Origin: Sympetrum striolatum
Lineage: Eukaryota; Arthropoda; Insecta; Odonata; Libellulidae
Direction of reading: 5' to 3'
DNA length: 64,000 nucleotides
Assembly (NCBI GenBank): GCA_947579665.1
Contig: OX388345.1
Span: 64,223,454-64,287,453 of the forward strand
Shown: piece by piece, positions 12,018-22,450 of the stretch
Numbering within the stretch: the stretch's first letter is position 1
How the letters are laid out: every line of letters begins with the position of its first letter
Program-made: the position numbers and the translations under genes
The notes under the pieces: model-generated
Databases searched by the model: none
Told to the model about the DNA's origin: nothing
The model's input: the letters and a program-made list of their open reading frames with translations, nothing else

Positions 12018-12617
12018 ATCATAACTAGAGGTGTTTGAAAATGTTTTCATTTTTTCTGAATTTTGTTGATTTAAAAACCAAATTGTGGTGTTTTGTGTTT
12101 TAATTATGTTTCCTAAATTTGGTGTTACTAATTTCCACAGAATCTTATGTAAGCAAAGGAATAATTATAGGCGCACTTTAGCATAAACATTAAAAGCATT
12201 GAAAATATAATTAACTGTAAATTACACAAATTACTAAATTAATAATTGAATGTAAATTTATATAAAACTGTGCTGTTTATATCTAAGGAAAATACTTTCA
12301 CACCTGCAGATCAACAAAACATGATATTTTCATGAAAAACAGATCGACACGATAGATCTTAGGGAAAACAAAACATATTTCCTCACAGAATTAGGCGATA
12401 TTTTGCGATCATCCATAAAGGAAAGATAAAACCTATTTCTTTCTTCAGAGTTATCGGAAAACGTAATAAATCACTTCTTTTCAAGCTTAAGTAAGTTACC
12501 TTAACTTTCAATGAGACTGGTCCATTCACTTGGAAAGTAAAATGGCGATATGTTAGAAGTGTTATAATGGTAACAGTACTTACACGCTTAGAAAACTTGT
12601 GTCAAAATGCATGTACC

Positions 12618-14306
12618 TTATTCAAATGCCAGCATCGTGAGTGTCTCAGCATTAGATGGTGCCAGTCTCCTCCTCTTGTCACTAACCACTAGACTGTACT
12701 TAGAGAGTATCTCTCGGAATCCACATTGGAATCAAATACGCAGGAGGGCAGCTGCTGCATATTCATTATGTGAAATAGTCTTATCTGCCAAGTTGTTCCT
12801 TGACTGTAGCAAAAAATGCTGTATGGGCTTCTAAGACATGATGTTACTCCACTCTCTGAAGAAAATGTGCATTTTATTTAATATTCTGTAGTTCTGTGGT
12901 TGTTTTATTTTTTACCACATTTCGAGGATCAAACAGTGATCCAACTGACTGAATTACCTCTCTTACTGGATCTGTGTTCTTTAAATAAATTAATTTCGCC
13001 TGTGCAGATTTAATTGCATTGACTAGCTTTGCTTGTGCTGCCACTTTTGCTGTAAACGGAAGCTGGTCCAGTTCATAGGTGACATCTTGACTGAAGGTTC
13101 CCTCACTAAGAATTTTTAATTTCACTTTAATATCACTTAATTTTCCCTAAGTAGGTGTATTTTCGGGTAAGTGGAGCCCTCCAAAAATGTTACTAGTTCC
13201 ATTAGAGGTCTACAATTCACCGAAATGTAGACTGCCTATAGTTTTATTATCTGTATGTTTTGTTGAAGCGACACCCCTGCATTACCATCATCCAAAGTTT
13301 TGAAATATACCACTAAATCTTCAATGTGAGTAGCGAGATCAATGGCAAACTCAAACAAGGAGTTTTACCTCGTATGAATAGGCATGGGAAATCTTGCAAA
13401 CTTTCCTTTATCTTCATACCTTGATCCCTTTCTTTCAGAAATTTGATTTACCTGCTTTTGCGTTTTCGGGTATTTATAAATGCATTTTTCACATTCACAA
13501 TCGCCAAATTCTTTCATCTGATGTTCAAAAATTCTGCCGATTAAATTAACTTTGTGGGCCCAACACTGGACATAGTTCACTCCTTCCATCAGTCCGTGCA
13601 GAGTCTTGAAGCACTTCGTCATATAAGGAGCCGAATATGTAACGACTGCTACGACATTCTATCGTTGAATTTCATAGACGTCCATTGTGTCTATTACAGC
13701 ATTAGCACAATTAATGCTGTTTTTCGGGTCAAGTACTACGGATGACGCCAAGTGCGTCATCTGTTCTGTAGACACAACAGAAGCACGAAGTAAAATGTTA
13801 AAAACGCAGTTACCGTTTTTGTCTGTGGTCACGTCAGAGAAAATACTAGCGTATTTACCTTGGGCTTTCTCCTTTATCTCTTAACTTTTTCTTTCTTCGA
13901 GCATAGGAATATACTTTTATCTAATTCAATTTATAGACGGCAGGTCACACTTCCACTTCTTTATAAATCCAATCTAGAATAGCTAGCCTTTCAATTTGGA
14001 AATTAGCTTTCACAAAACATTCTGTGTTATCCAGGATAAATTCTTCTTTTAAATCTATGGTACGCCCAGCCTTCACTAGTGTTTCTTTTAATGTTGCCAC
14101 CCTGAGCGTATTAACTTCACGCCCTGATTTCCTTTTGCTTTTTAAATTCTTTTCGGCCTTGCAATGCAGTGCATCTTTCCTTTTGTAATCCAACCGACAA
14201 TCACAGGATTTACACATTTACACATTAACACATTGCCCGATACTACTAGTCCATCTGATTTAAATTCATTTGCTCGGTCCGATAAACTAACTTGTTGTTT
14301 CGGCAT
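12618..14306 (-). pseudogene. hAT transposase pseudogene (CGGBP1-like finger, DUF659-type)
   Basis: The likely start ATG is at 14306-14304 and the end stop at 12620-12618, about 562 codons, near the usual length. In order: an N-terminus MPKQQVSLSDRANEFKSDGL; a C-x2-C...H finger (CKSCDCRLDYKRKDALHCK) like the one shared by CGGBP1 and hAT proteins; a segment with CFVKANFQIERL; the first DDE motif in context SIFSDVTTDKNGNCVFN (Asp codon at 13835-13833); VQCWAHKVNLIGRIF near 13565-13523; MPIHTR-stop-NSLF, where active relatives have TRWNSWF; then SLFDP; and lastly SLVVSDKRRRLAPSN of the hATC dimerisation domain. Breaks: an 8-bp tandem duplication around 14209-14225 shifts the frame in the finger; stops at 13659-13661, 13365-13367 and 13237-13239; frame breaks near 13945, 13130 and 12700; and the part between 12874 and 12720 is poorly preserved. 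Short plus-strand frames in this interval are shadows. Confidence 0.85.
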
Positions 14307-14718
14307 TGTCTCTCTCTTTTTAGCTCGCTCTCACTTGAACCAACTGCCACATTCTGCTGGAGACAGAGGGCCAAATTTTAAGACGCCACTCCTTTCTCGG
14401 CCGCTCGTCTTTCTCATCGGATAGACTAGGCTTAAAGAATATTTGGTATCAACCGTTTTCTGATAAGCTGATAGCGCGTCTTTCTACAATGGATCGCTTG
14501 TACATACATACATTGTTGTAAACGTGCGAGAAATCGTTGAAAAACTGCCGATAGTGAGCGCCTTGCTGAACATATATTTTAGACAGTAATTTAGTTTTGT
14601 GAATTTATTGCAAAAGATTCAAGCTGAATTCGCGTAAGCAAAGATGTCATGAGTGATCAAAAATATGACAATAAATAAGTAAATAATAGTTATATATTGA
14701 ACATTTATTTAAATCATA

Positions 14719-14832
14719 CCAAAATTACAATTCCCTCTCTTAGAAATGATGAATAAAGCGGAAATCACCAAAATTCCTGCTGCATATGGAAACTGCCAAA
14801 ATTAGCTTTATTTCGCTAGATCGGCCAAAATT
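14719..14832 (+). repeat. Subterminal CCAAAATT repeats of the hAT element
   Basis: CCAAAATT occurs four times within 114 bases close to the right end of the transposon (14719-14726, 14768-14775, 14796-14803, 14825-14832), all in the same orientation. The last three are followed by a CG- or GC-containing word. hAT elements typically carry short repeated transposase-binding words just inside the termini, and these copies fit that role. No equivalent exact cluster was seen at the left end. Confidence 0.5.
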
Positions 14833-14889
14833 CGCGTTACATGTAGGTTTTATCGCTAATTGCGAAAAACAAACACCCTTAATCATAAC

Positions 14890-16239
14890 CATTCATTTAT
14901 TAAATCCCAGAATCAGCTACTTCTACGGTCAATATTTTCTCTGATGCCATTTAATTTTGCAATCTATACACGAAAATAGTAATATTAAAACAATCCGTAT
15001 ACTTTACTTGAAAATCACATATTCAATAATCATATCATTATGCCACTAGACATGAGCTTAGGCATAATTAAGTGTAAATTAAAACAAGCTAATTTAATTC
15101 CCAAAGTTATATCGATTCATCATGAAATTCCATAGATGCCACCATATGGATATAAAAACAACGCCTTAAAAGACTTCATTAACCGTGTATTTATTGTTTA
15201 CAACTTCCATGTTACCTACTACTTCAGATTTGTTGGAAGCTATTGAGGATTGAATCTCTTTGAATTGAATCTTATTCAATATACTCTCTTTTTTTAGTAA
15301 CAAATCCTTAAACGCAATGTATTACGTCAAAAAAGGAGATATTTTAGACGAAATGTATTCTGAGGAAATTCACGGAGTTCTAGCAAAAAATTAAGCAACT
15401 TATGAATATGATCAGCGAAATATTACTTACCATTTAGATATCTTAGTTCCTTTTTCCGTTTACGTATCTTATTCTGATATTTTACAAAAGTTATAGAAAT
15501 GAAGTAGTATCGATTAATATCATTCTTCCGTACTTTCATAGATGTATTATTTCTTGCTTTTATATAGTTATTTAGACATTTAGCGAGTGATTTCTCAACT
15601 CTAGAGCCCCTCTAGAGTCAGGAGCAATATACTGAATCAAGGTAATATTCGTAACATATGATTACGAAACCGGCGACTCACGATCGTATAAACTCAAAAT
15701 ATTTATTATAATAATAAGCGTCTTTTATTATGGCGATTTTGAGACAATGAAGTCTCTTCTTACATCTAACCCTTCGTTGTATAAGTTTCAAGGTAGCATG
15801 AGTAAATAGCAAATGGTGAATGGAAGTACACAGAAGAAAACTACTTTGCGGGTTTAGAAACCTAAGGTTTCTCTGAGGAAAACTATGCACCGTAGCAGAA
15901 AAACACCCGCAAGAAGGGGAATGTGAAAAACCTGCAAAACCTCCTCGGATAGTTAAGTAAATACTTACGGAAAAAGCAGGTTGAGAAAGATCTCAAAGGC
16001 AAACAAAACAATAGAAATAGACATTCACACAGATGAATCAATATAAATTTTTGCATGAGAGTAAAGAACATTGATATTCGAAGATAAATATTATTCTCTG
16101 ATTATCAGTCGAAAATTCGGCAACCCAGTCTACCGAAATTGTGGTGAAGTGTAGGAGCAACCAGAAAGACGTACTACAAACTCTTTTATCTCGCAAGAAA
16201 AACAATCGCTCTCAATAAGAAAATCCTCGTGCATAACCG
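14890..16239. other. AT-rich stretch, nothing recognised
   Basis: No gene was seen. A short exact inverted repeat ACTCTAGAG-CCC-CTCTAGAGT lies at 15599-15619. It is too small to call a terminator or an element. Minus-strand frames at 15678-16071 are leucine- and phenylalanine-rich and unrecognised. Confidence 0.4.
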
Positions 16240-16940
16240 CCGCTCAAACGCTCTCATCCTCGCCGTGTCCCCGCCCGCATCTCCCGCTACGCTCCACCCG
16301 CTCGCTCCCCTGCGTCCAAGGAAAAGGCGTAGGTGGTCGTAAACGGCGATGGCTCATGCATGTTTCACACCGAACTGTTGCTCCCTTCTTGCCCATGCTA
16401 ATCGCCACACAAAACTTACTCCTCCTTCCGACTTAACGCCTTCCGACGCATCCCCTCTCCACACGGCTCCCGGAGGCGATCTTACGCCGCGGAGAAGAGC
16501 CCGCCCGGAGGCACAATCTACTGGAAAAAGGGGGCCGTTGGTGACTCCAGGAGAAGACACCGAAGAACAAGAAGACCCGGCAAATTAGAAGGGGAGTTTG
16601 GACCTCTCGTTTTCTCGCATTGAACGACATAAAGTGCACGGGATATGTTGGGGAGGGTGGAATTAAAAATACACGAGATGAACTATTTCCCTTTCTGACC
16701 TGTCAGCCCCTCCTTCCGAACCAAATTGTCCCTCTTCTTATATTTTTTAATTTGCCTTCTAAGGAATGGAAGAATTTTTTTCTCCCTCGCTCTCCCGAGT
16801 GTTTTTTCACCTACGTTAAAAAGAGGGCGTATTAAAAGCATTTGGGGCGCGTTATTCCACCCTCGATCTTTTAAGATTGCTCCAGCGGTTTATGTACTAG
16901 GGAGAGGAATTGTTCACACATTAGGGAGCTCCAGTTAACT
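16240..16940. other. GC- and CpG-rich island
   Basis: From 16240 to about 16640 the sequence is strongly GC-rich, with CCGC, CTCC and CGC words (for example CCCCGCCCGCATCTCCCGC at 16269). It declines into a CT-rich tail to about 16830. Overlapping short frames exist on both strands, which is typical of CpG-rich sequence with few stops. No domain is visible in any of them. A regulatory island is possible. Confidence 0.35.
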
Positions 16941-18125
16941 ACAGAAGATACGAGCTTGTCATCGGCAGCGCACTATTAATAGAGGCACTAAATTCCACAA
17001 TAATTGCTACGGAGTGTGAGTAAATTGTAACATGACGCTACGGCATAAATTGGAAATACCAAAGGATCACGAAGATTGTACGCAATCCTTCAATTGAGTT
17101 AAAATTTTACAGATCATTTTTAACAAAACTGAAGTGGAAATAAAGAAAACAATGTGAATGATATTCATAGAGTAAATCAAAGAATTTAACTTAAACTTCG
17201 ATACAAGCAAGTTTGTTATTTAACCTCAATATCAACTAAAAAAACTACCAAAAGTATCGTTCAAGGAAAAATTCTCCTAAATAAACCGTTTTGTAATGAA
17301 CTTCTTGACGTAACGAAGTACATTGGCAATATTTAAACACAGTGTTCGATAAAATCCTCATCATAATAATTTTCAGCGTTAAGAGAAAGTCTTCTTTCTT
17401 CTTTTGATATATTTTACTACAGTTGAATGCTAAACGTAGAAAATGGTGAAAGTATGATATGCAAACAAGGGTAGCACGTACGAATATGTTTTCATAAACC
17501 TGAATGGAGGAATCCTTACAGAAATGTGTCCGATCTTTAAAATATCTTTTTTTGACAATATTTAAATAAAGGCACTCCATAATGTGTCACTACTCCTTAA
17601 GAGAGAATATTTTGTTCGAAGGATATAGGCCTTTAATTCCTCCATTTATGGAAAAAAAATCGCCCACAATTAAACATTACGCTAAAGATGTTTGCTGCGT
17701 TATCGAGACAAAGTATGGATTATCATAGATGAAAATATTAGTTAAAAAGTGAGGATGGAACTAATATAAGTTTTATTATTTGCGGTTTTCAAATAATTTA
17801 GTTTCCGTTTCCATATTATCCTGAGCCACGTTTGCCGCATATGTGCTGTAAGTCTAACGGATTCAAACAATTAAATTCCTAAATAAGAAACTGCGTGGAA
17901 CCTGAAGTCAGAGTGAATTATTTCTACTTGAGCCCTACCGTTATTTCGCTTAACTTTTTAAAATCTTTTATAAATTATATATCAAAATTTATGCATTTAT
18001 TTATACTGAAGTCTTAAATCAGGATGTAATCAATATGAATCTTGCAAAAAACTGCTGAGTGAAACATTAATTCAAAAAGATATGAAAGGCGATTTCTAAC
18101 TAGATCAATCAAATAGCGACTAATA
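16941..18125. other. AT-rich stretch, nothing recognised
   Basis: A 111-codon minus-strand frame (17245-17580) contains runs such as FLERYFW and KKRYFKDR but matches no family known to me. Codon use follows the AT-rich background, so it is not called as a gene. Confidence 0.35.
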
Positions 18126-18745
18126 TAATACACCGTTATGGGAAAGTAAAACATTTTGTTTAATGGTTTCCTTGGAGGGAATTGAAACTGAAATAAAAAC
18201 CCGCATGAGCTCCTACTTGCAATCTAGATCAATGACGGGAAGGGAACTAGTAATAATTTATTGAAAATCAATGAAAAATTTCCATGGAAGTGCTGCTACT
18301 TAGTGGTCTAATATGTTTTCCAATAGAATATTGTCTAACATAGTATACCGTTATAAGAAATGTAAAATATTTTGATTAATGATTTCTTTGGAGTAAATTG
18401 GAATTGAAACAAACACTCGTATGAGCTTCTGTTTGCAATCTGGATCACTGACGAAGAGGGAGTTAGTAATAATTTATGGCAAAATAATACAAAATTAAAG
18501 TTAAAAAACAATTTATTGAAAGAAAAACATTTGTAAAAATAATATTCAGACACTACCACAAGACTGTGGAATTGTACAAGTGTCTGCATATTATTTTAAA
18601 AAGTGTTTTTGCTTCAATAAATTGTTTTTCATGATGGAATTACACCAAATATCAATTAAGCAGTTCGATTAAATTTAAAGGTGTTGAAGAGCTACATATT
18701 TGAATTGAATTCACAGGGGAGGCTGTCACTTAGTAGACTGATATC
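18126..18745 (+). repeat. Diverged tandem duplication, second copy interrupted
   Basis: Copy 1 starts near 18126 (ACACCGTTATGGGAAAGTAAAA) and copy 2 near 18341 (ATACCGTTATAAGAAATGTAAAA), with an offset of 215. They share in order a CATGAGCT / TATGAGCT segment, TTGCAATCT, GATCA, GACG, and AGTAATAATTTAT. The next shared segment, CTACTTAGTGGTCTAATATG in copy 1 (about 18297), reappears as TCACTTAGTAGACTGATATC at about 18727. That is some 216 bases further than expected, because an insertion that includes the fold-back MITE separates it. Confidence 0.55.
18504..18629. mobile_element. Fold-back MITE with about 50-bp inverted arms
   Basis: The left arm 18504-18554 (AAAAACAATTTATTGAAAGA...CAGACACT) and the right arm 18579-18629 are reverse complements with about eight differences. 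The 24-base loop contains its own small hairpin, CCACA-AGAC-TGTGG. There is no coding capacity. The clear target-site duplication that would fix the boundary and superfamily is not visible. The element lies inside the second copy of the local duplication, so it arrived after the duplication. Confidence 0.65.
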
Positions 18746-18779
18746 TAATCCATCCATCAGATAAGTAAAAATAATTCAA

Positions 18780-19520
18780 TTTTGTGTATGAAATTTTGCC
18801 TAATTCTACTCGTACATCTTCTTCGCCATTCCGATTGAATTGCGATGGGATGGGAACTATTTCTCCGTGGCAATTAGCTCAGGTCATCTTCAAGCGTGTC
18901 TCACAATTAGCCTCCTTCGTCCACTCAACAGCGAGTCGAGTTCATCCGCCTCCTCAAAGGTCAATTCCTTCTGAAATACCCATTTCCTCGAGTACGGAGG
19001 GAGCGAGAGAGATACAAAAACAAAAATCCCCATCTCGAAAAACGCGCCTCGCGTAAATGGTCCGCCTCGCGAGGGGTCTTCCAGCCTGACCTCTCCCTCC
19101 TTCACGCCCACTCTTAGCACTTACACCTCTCGCGCCCTCCCTCGGCACTCGTAAGAATGCAAGGTAAGGCTACTTAAGTGACATATGACCGGCTTAATAA
19201 CTCCGTCTAGCATGAAAAGGGTCATGAATACGCAAGGAGAGGAAGACGGCGGGATAGATATTTCTTGGAGGACGGCAGTTCGCTACCGGACGGTGGAATT
19301 GGAAAAAGAGGGAAAGGATGAGTTCCCTGAAGAATTGTTTCCTTTATTTTAAAGAGCGTGTGAAGCGGGGGCGTGAGTGGGGGAATGAGGAGGTCAGAAG
19401 CGTCTTGAAATGGACACCACTTCTGAAAGGTCTTGCTTTCCCTTCCTCGAGAGTTGCAGAATTTGCAGAGCGCTCTGCTCCGTGTATAAAGAAGCGGAAA
19501 TGAGATGAAGCGAGGGATGA
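18780..19520. other. GC-elevated island
   Basis: CpG-containing and CCTC/GAGG words are frequent from about 18880 to 19500 (for example CGCCTCGCGAGGGGTC near 19060). Overlapping frames on both strands (18784-19056 plus; 18890-19148 minus) are arginine-, serine- and proline-rich and lack domains. The word CCGTGTATAAAGAAG at about 19480 is TATA-like, but nothing downstream supports transcription. Confidence 0.3.
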
Positions 19521-20796
19521 AAAAAGGAACTGCGTCTTCTCTCTTCAGACGGTTGCTGCGATTAAATCTCTCTCCTATGCGATTTCATTCCCAGATGGTG
19601 ACTGTTGTTCAACCTTTTGATTGCTCATACCCACATTATTAATCCTATTAATAATGATGCTATCACCTGGCTATCACAAATGTTAATATTATAGGTGAAG
19701 TACTAATCAAGTAATACTTTATCTTTCATAGTAAAGGCAGGCAGGTCTCTTCTGTAGATGTTATGTTCCAAAAATTTCACAAAGGAGATTCAATTATGGT
19801 AGAATGAAATGCATATCTCGATTTCAATTCTAGTGGAAATGGGCTACGATACTTCATATTGGGAAGAGCTGAAACTAAGAAAAGTGAGCAATGTGGACGC
19901 AGTATCTGATGAGGGAAATTAGAATATAAAAGAGTGGGGAAAATAAAATAGAATCTTAAATCAGCTCTGAAATAAAATCAATGAGAGTAGCGATGGTTTT
20001 CTGGCTCACGGGTGGTTAGTTTCGATATTACAGGAAAACTCAACAACATGAAACTTCGGTATAAAAATCGATATAAAGTGGCAAAAAATCAAAATATGTT
20101 GGGAAAAGGAGCATTTACGCATTGCATCCACCAACATTTAAGAAAAAGGAACAATATTTTACCTTTTCTAGGGTAATATCCAGCGCTGTTCTTTTCTTTC
20201 TTACTGCTTTCAACTTTATAGACATATTTCCTCTGCTTATCCTTGATCTCATTTAAGGGGATATTCTCAGGGAAATACGTTATATGTCTCTTAGGTCGGT
20301 CATTTTGGCTTCTGAATCAATTGCTGAAACAAATACCCCACTTAAAATATATTTATATTTATATGTTTACATAACAAATTGTACATCAACAATTAGATGA
20401 AAATCCAACATATTGGCTCCACTCGAAATGATTTTTAATGAATATGCTGAGAAATATATATAAGTGGCTCACGTGCAAGAGTCTGCTACAAGGATGAATA
20501 TCACACATTCATACCGTGGAGAGGTTTATTTAATTACAGTAAAAACATTGAAAGCCAAAGCAAAAAATAGGATCTAGAAGCGATATATCTCGATTCAGCT
20601 AGATTTCTCTCCTGGGGGAAGGTTTTTATGTGATAAACAACAGATTGCAACGTAGAAAGGAAAGAACTAAGATTGAAGGTGTTAAGATGGGGAGAAACTG
20701 CACACTGTGTGTGGTTTATTTTCGTATATTAACGCCTCTAATTCTTTTGACTGTGTGAAATTAATGTATCTATTAGTACATCTACGAAGGTGTCAT
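19521..20796. other. AT-rich stretch, nothing recognised
   Basis: No supportable feature. There are short AT-rich direct repeats near 20345-20365 (TATATTTATATTTATATG). Confidence 0.4.
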
Positions 20797-21510
20797 ATAC
20801 TTTCAAGAGGTAAGGTTAACGAAAGGCTCTAATAAATAATTAGTAAATGTCCAATAAATAGCTTCATAAAAATGAAGAGCTAAGCTTCATGCACTATCCA
20901 TGTTCTCAGGCATACGTTACTTATAGGTGGTATTTCATTCCACTATATTGCACGAAATTTAGCACTTTTTTGCCAAATTTCAAATTGTTCTAATGTTTGA
21001 TTTATTATGTGCAGAGCTAAAAGTAATATAAAATTATATAAACAAAGCTAATTTATTTAAGAGATCAACATACGCTGCTATAAGAAGTTTGACAATATAA
21101 ATTTCACAGTGAAGTTGCAACATGGATACAAAAGTCTGCGAGTTCAAATCCTTGTTAAAACTCTGTACCAGTTAAGGCTAAAAATTGAATTTAATACCAA
21201 AATACATATAAGTATTGAGTATTCATTTTTAAGGCCACTACAATCCTTTCAGTTAAATATCACGTTCGAAGAAATAATGCCTTCTCACTGGAATCCTCTC
21301 TTTTTAGCCGGAATGCGATTTTCGATAATTCCTGAAATAGTCATTTCATAGCGCCAAAAGACAATAAAACTATTTTACTAGTAAACAAAATACTTTCAAG
21401 AGGTTTTCATATAAATAATTATTTAAAGAGCAATTGCTCTAATAATCAGTGAATTTCAAATAAAATATATCCATAAAAGATAATCTTGACGCATGATCTA
21501 TGCACTACGA
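20797..21510 (+). repeat. Diverged direct repeat pair about 590 bp apart
   Basis: A segment of about 110 bases beginning ATACTTTCAAGAGGT at 20797 recurs from 21388 (ATACTTTCAAGAGGTTTTC). Further shared words come in the same order: GCTCTAATAA, an AATTTCAAATAAA-like word, CATAAAA, GAT, and TTCATGCACTA versus TCTATGCACTA. Similarity fades on both sides. No TIR or tRNA boxes were seen. This could be a duplicated unit or two copies of an unknown repeat. Confidence 0.4.
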
Positions 21511-21689
21511 CATAATTTACAAATAACATTATTACAATTAGCAACACCAATAAAGTTTAAGCGGCCACTTATTGTTTTTGTGTGCATTTATATGTACACT
21601 CGCTCATACCCCAAAATATTTACTACCCGAAACCTCAAATTTTAGCCATTAACAGCTAAAATCTCTTATTTAGCAATAAAAAACCTTAG

Positions 21690-22450
21690 CCTTGTCAGTC
21701 GTTAGCCGAGGCATCATCGCTTTATCCCCCGGATGAATATTACATCTTCCCCGAGAGCCCTCTGCACTCCATGGATTTATGTACCCTTATGAATCTCCGC
21801 AGTCGCGCGAATCTCCTTTGATTGGGTGTGGCGGCAACTGTCACTCGCCAAAGAGCAGCGAAAAGAAAGATTCGGGGCAGAGCGGGCGATGGAGGACACC
21901 GGGGTGTGGGAAGCGAGTGTATTTTGCAGGTGTGCATCGGCAGGGAACGCGCACACACAGGGATCGCGGGGGGGTGAGGCATAAGGGCGGGATTTTTCGA
22001 AGAGTGCCACTTGAGATCAAACGTATCGAATGCACGCTTCCGAACGCAAACGCATGCGCACGTGGGATTAGGGACTTGCGGGCGAACAAACCGAGAGGAA
22101 GAGGTAAAAACGCGAGGCGGTGAGAGGGTGCTGGAATCTGCGGAATGGCGGAAAAAAGGCCTCGAAGTGCGGGAGAAGGGGAACGAGTGGGGATTATGTT
22201 GGCACAGAGAGGATTTCCTTTATCGGTACGTTCGAGCGAGGCTTAGAGGAGCATCGAGGGCTGAATACGCACACGGCGTGTTTGCGGTGCGTGGATGTAT
22301 CCGCGGAAAATAATATTATCTCTATTTCGGGAATCCTGACGCGCGAATCACGGGCCGGAGGGCTTGTGATGCGATTGCGCATTCCTTTTCCGTCGATGAT
22401 GAGAATGAAATTGACGGGCGCCCGAAATTAGAAAATACTGATTAAGAGGA
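21690..22450. other. GC- and CpG-rich island
   Basis: One of the clearest composition shifts in the window. From about 21720 to 22430 CpG words are dense (GCGGGCGATGG, CGATCGCGG-type, GCGAGGCGG). Six overlapping frames of 60-115 codons occur on both strands and none has a recognisable domain, which argues that openness reflects composition. It contains the NRF1- and E-box-like word described separately. A promoter or enhancer is plausible. Confidence 0.4.
22052..22064. promoter_or_regulatory. NRF1-like GCATGCGCA overlapping CACGTG E-box
   Basis: GCATGCGCACGTG combines a GCATGCGC core, preferred by NRF1 / erect-wing-type factors, with a palindromic CACGTG E-box. It lies inside a CpG-rich island. 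No transcription start or coding region can be tied to it, so it is only a candidate site. Confidence 0.2.

Larger units (their letters stand above)
12026..14881 (-). mobile_element. Complete but inactive hAT DNA transposon (2856 bp)
   Basis: Three independent signals agree. An 8-bp target-site duplication ATCATAAC flanks the element (12018-12025 and 14882-14889), and it fits the nTnnnnAn pattern common for hAT insertions. The termini are inverted: TAGAGGTGTTTG at 12026 and, on the other strand from 14881, TAAGGGTGTTTG (10 of 12 identical). The minus strand between them encodes a hAT transposase with its domains in the right order. The perfect duplication suggests that the flanks have changed little, whereas the coding part carries several stops and frameshifts. 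The element can no longer make its own transposase. Confidence 0.9.

Noticed and set aside
12607..12834. 75-codon plus-strand frame
   Set aside because: It is a shadow of the hAT transposase C-terminus, which reads correctly on the minus strand.
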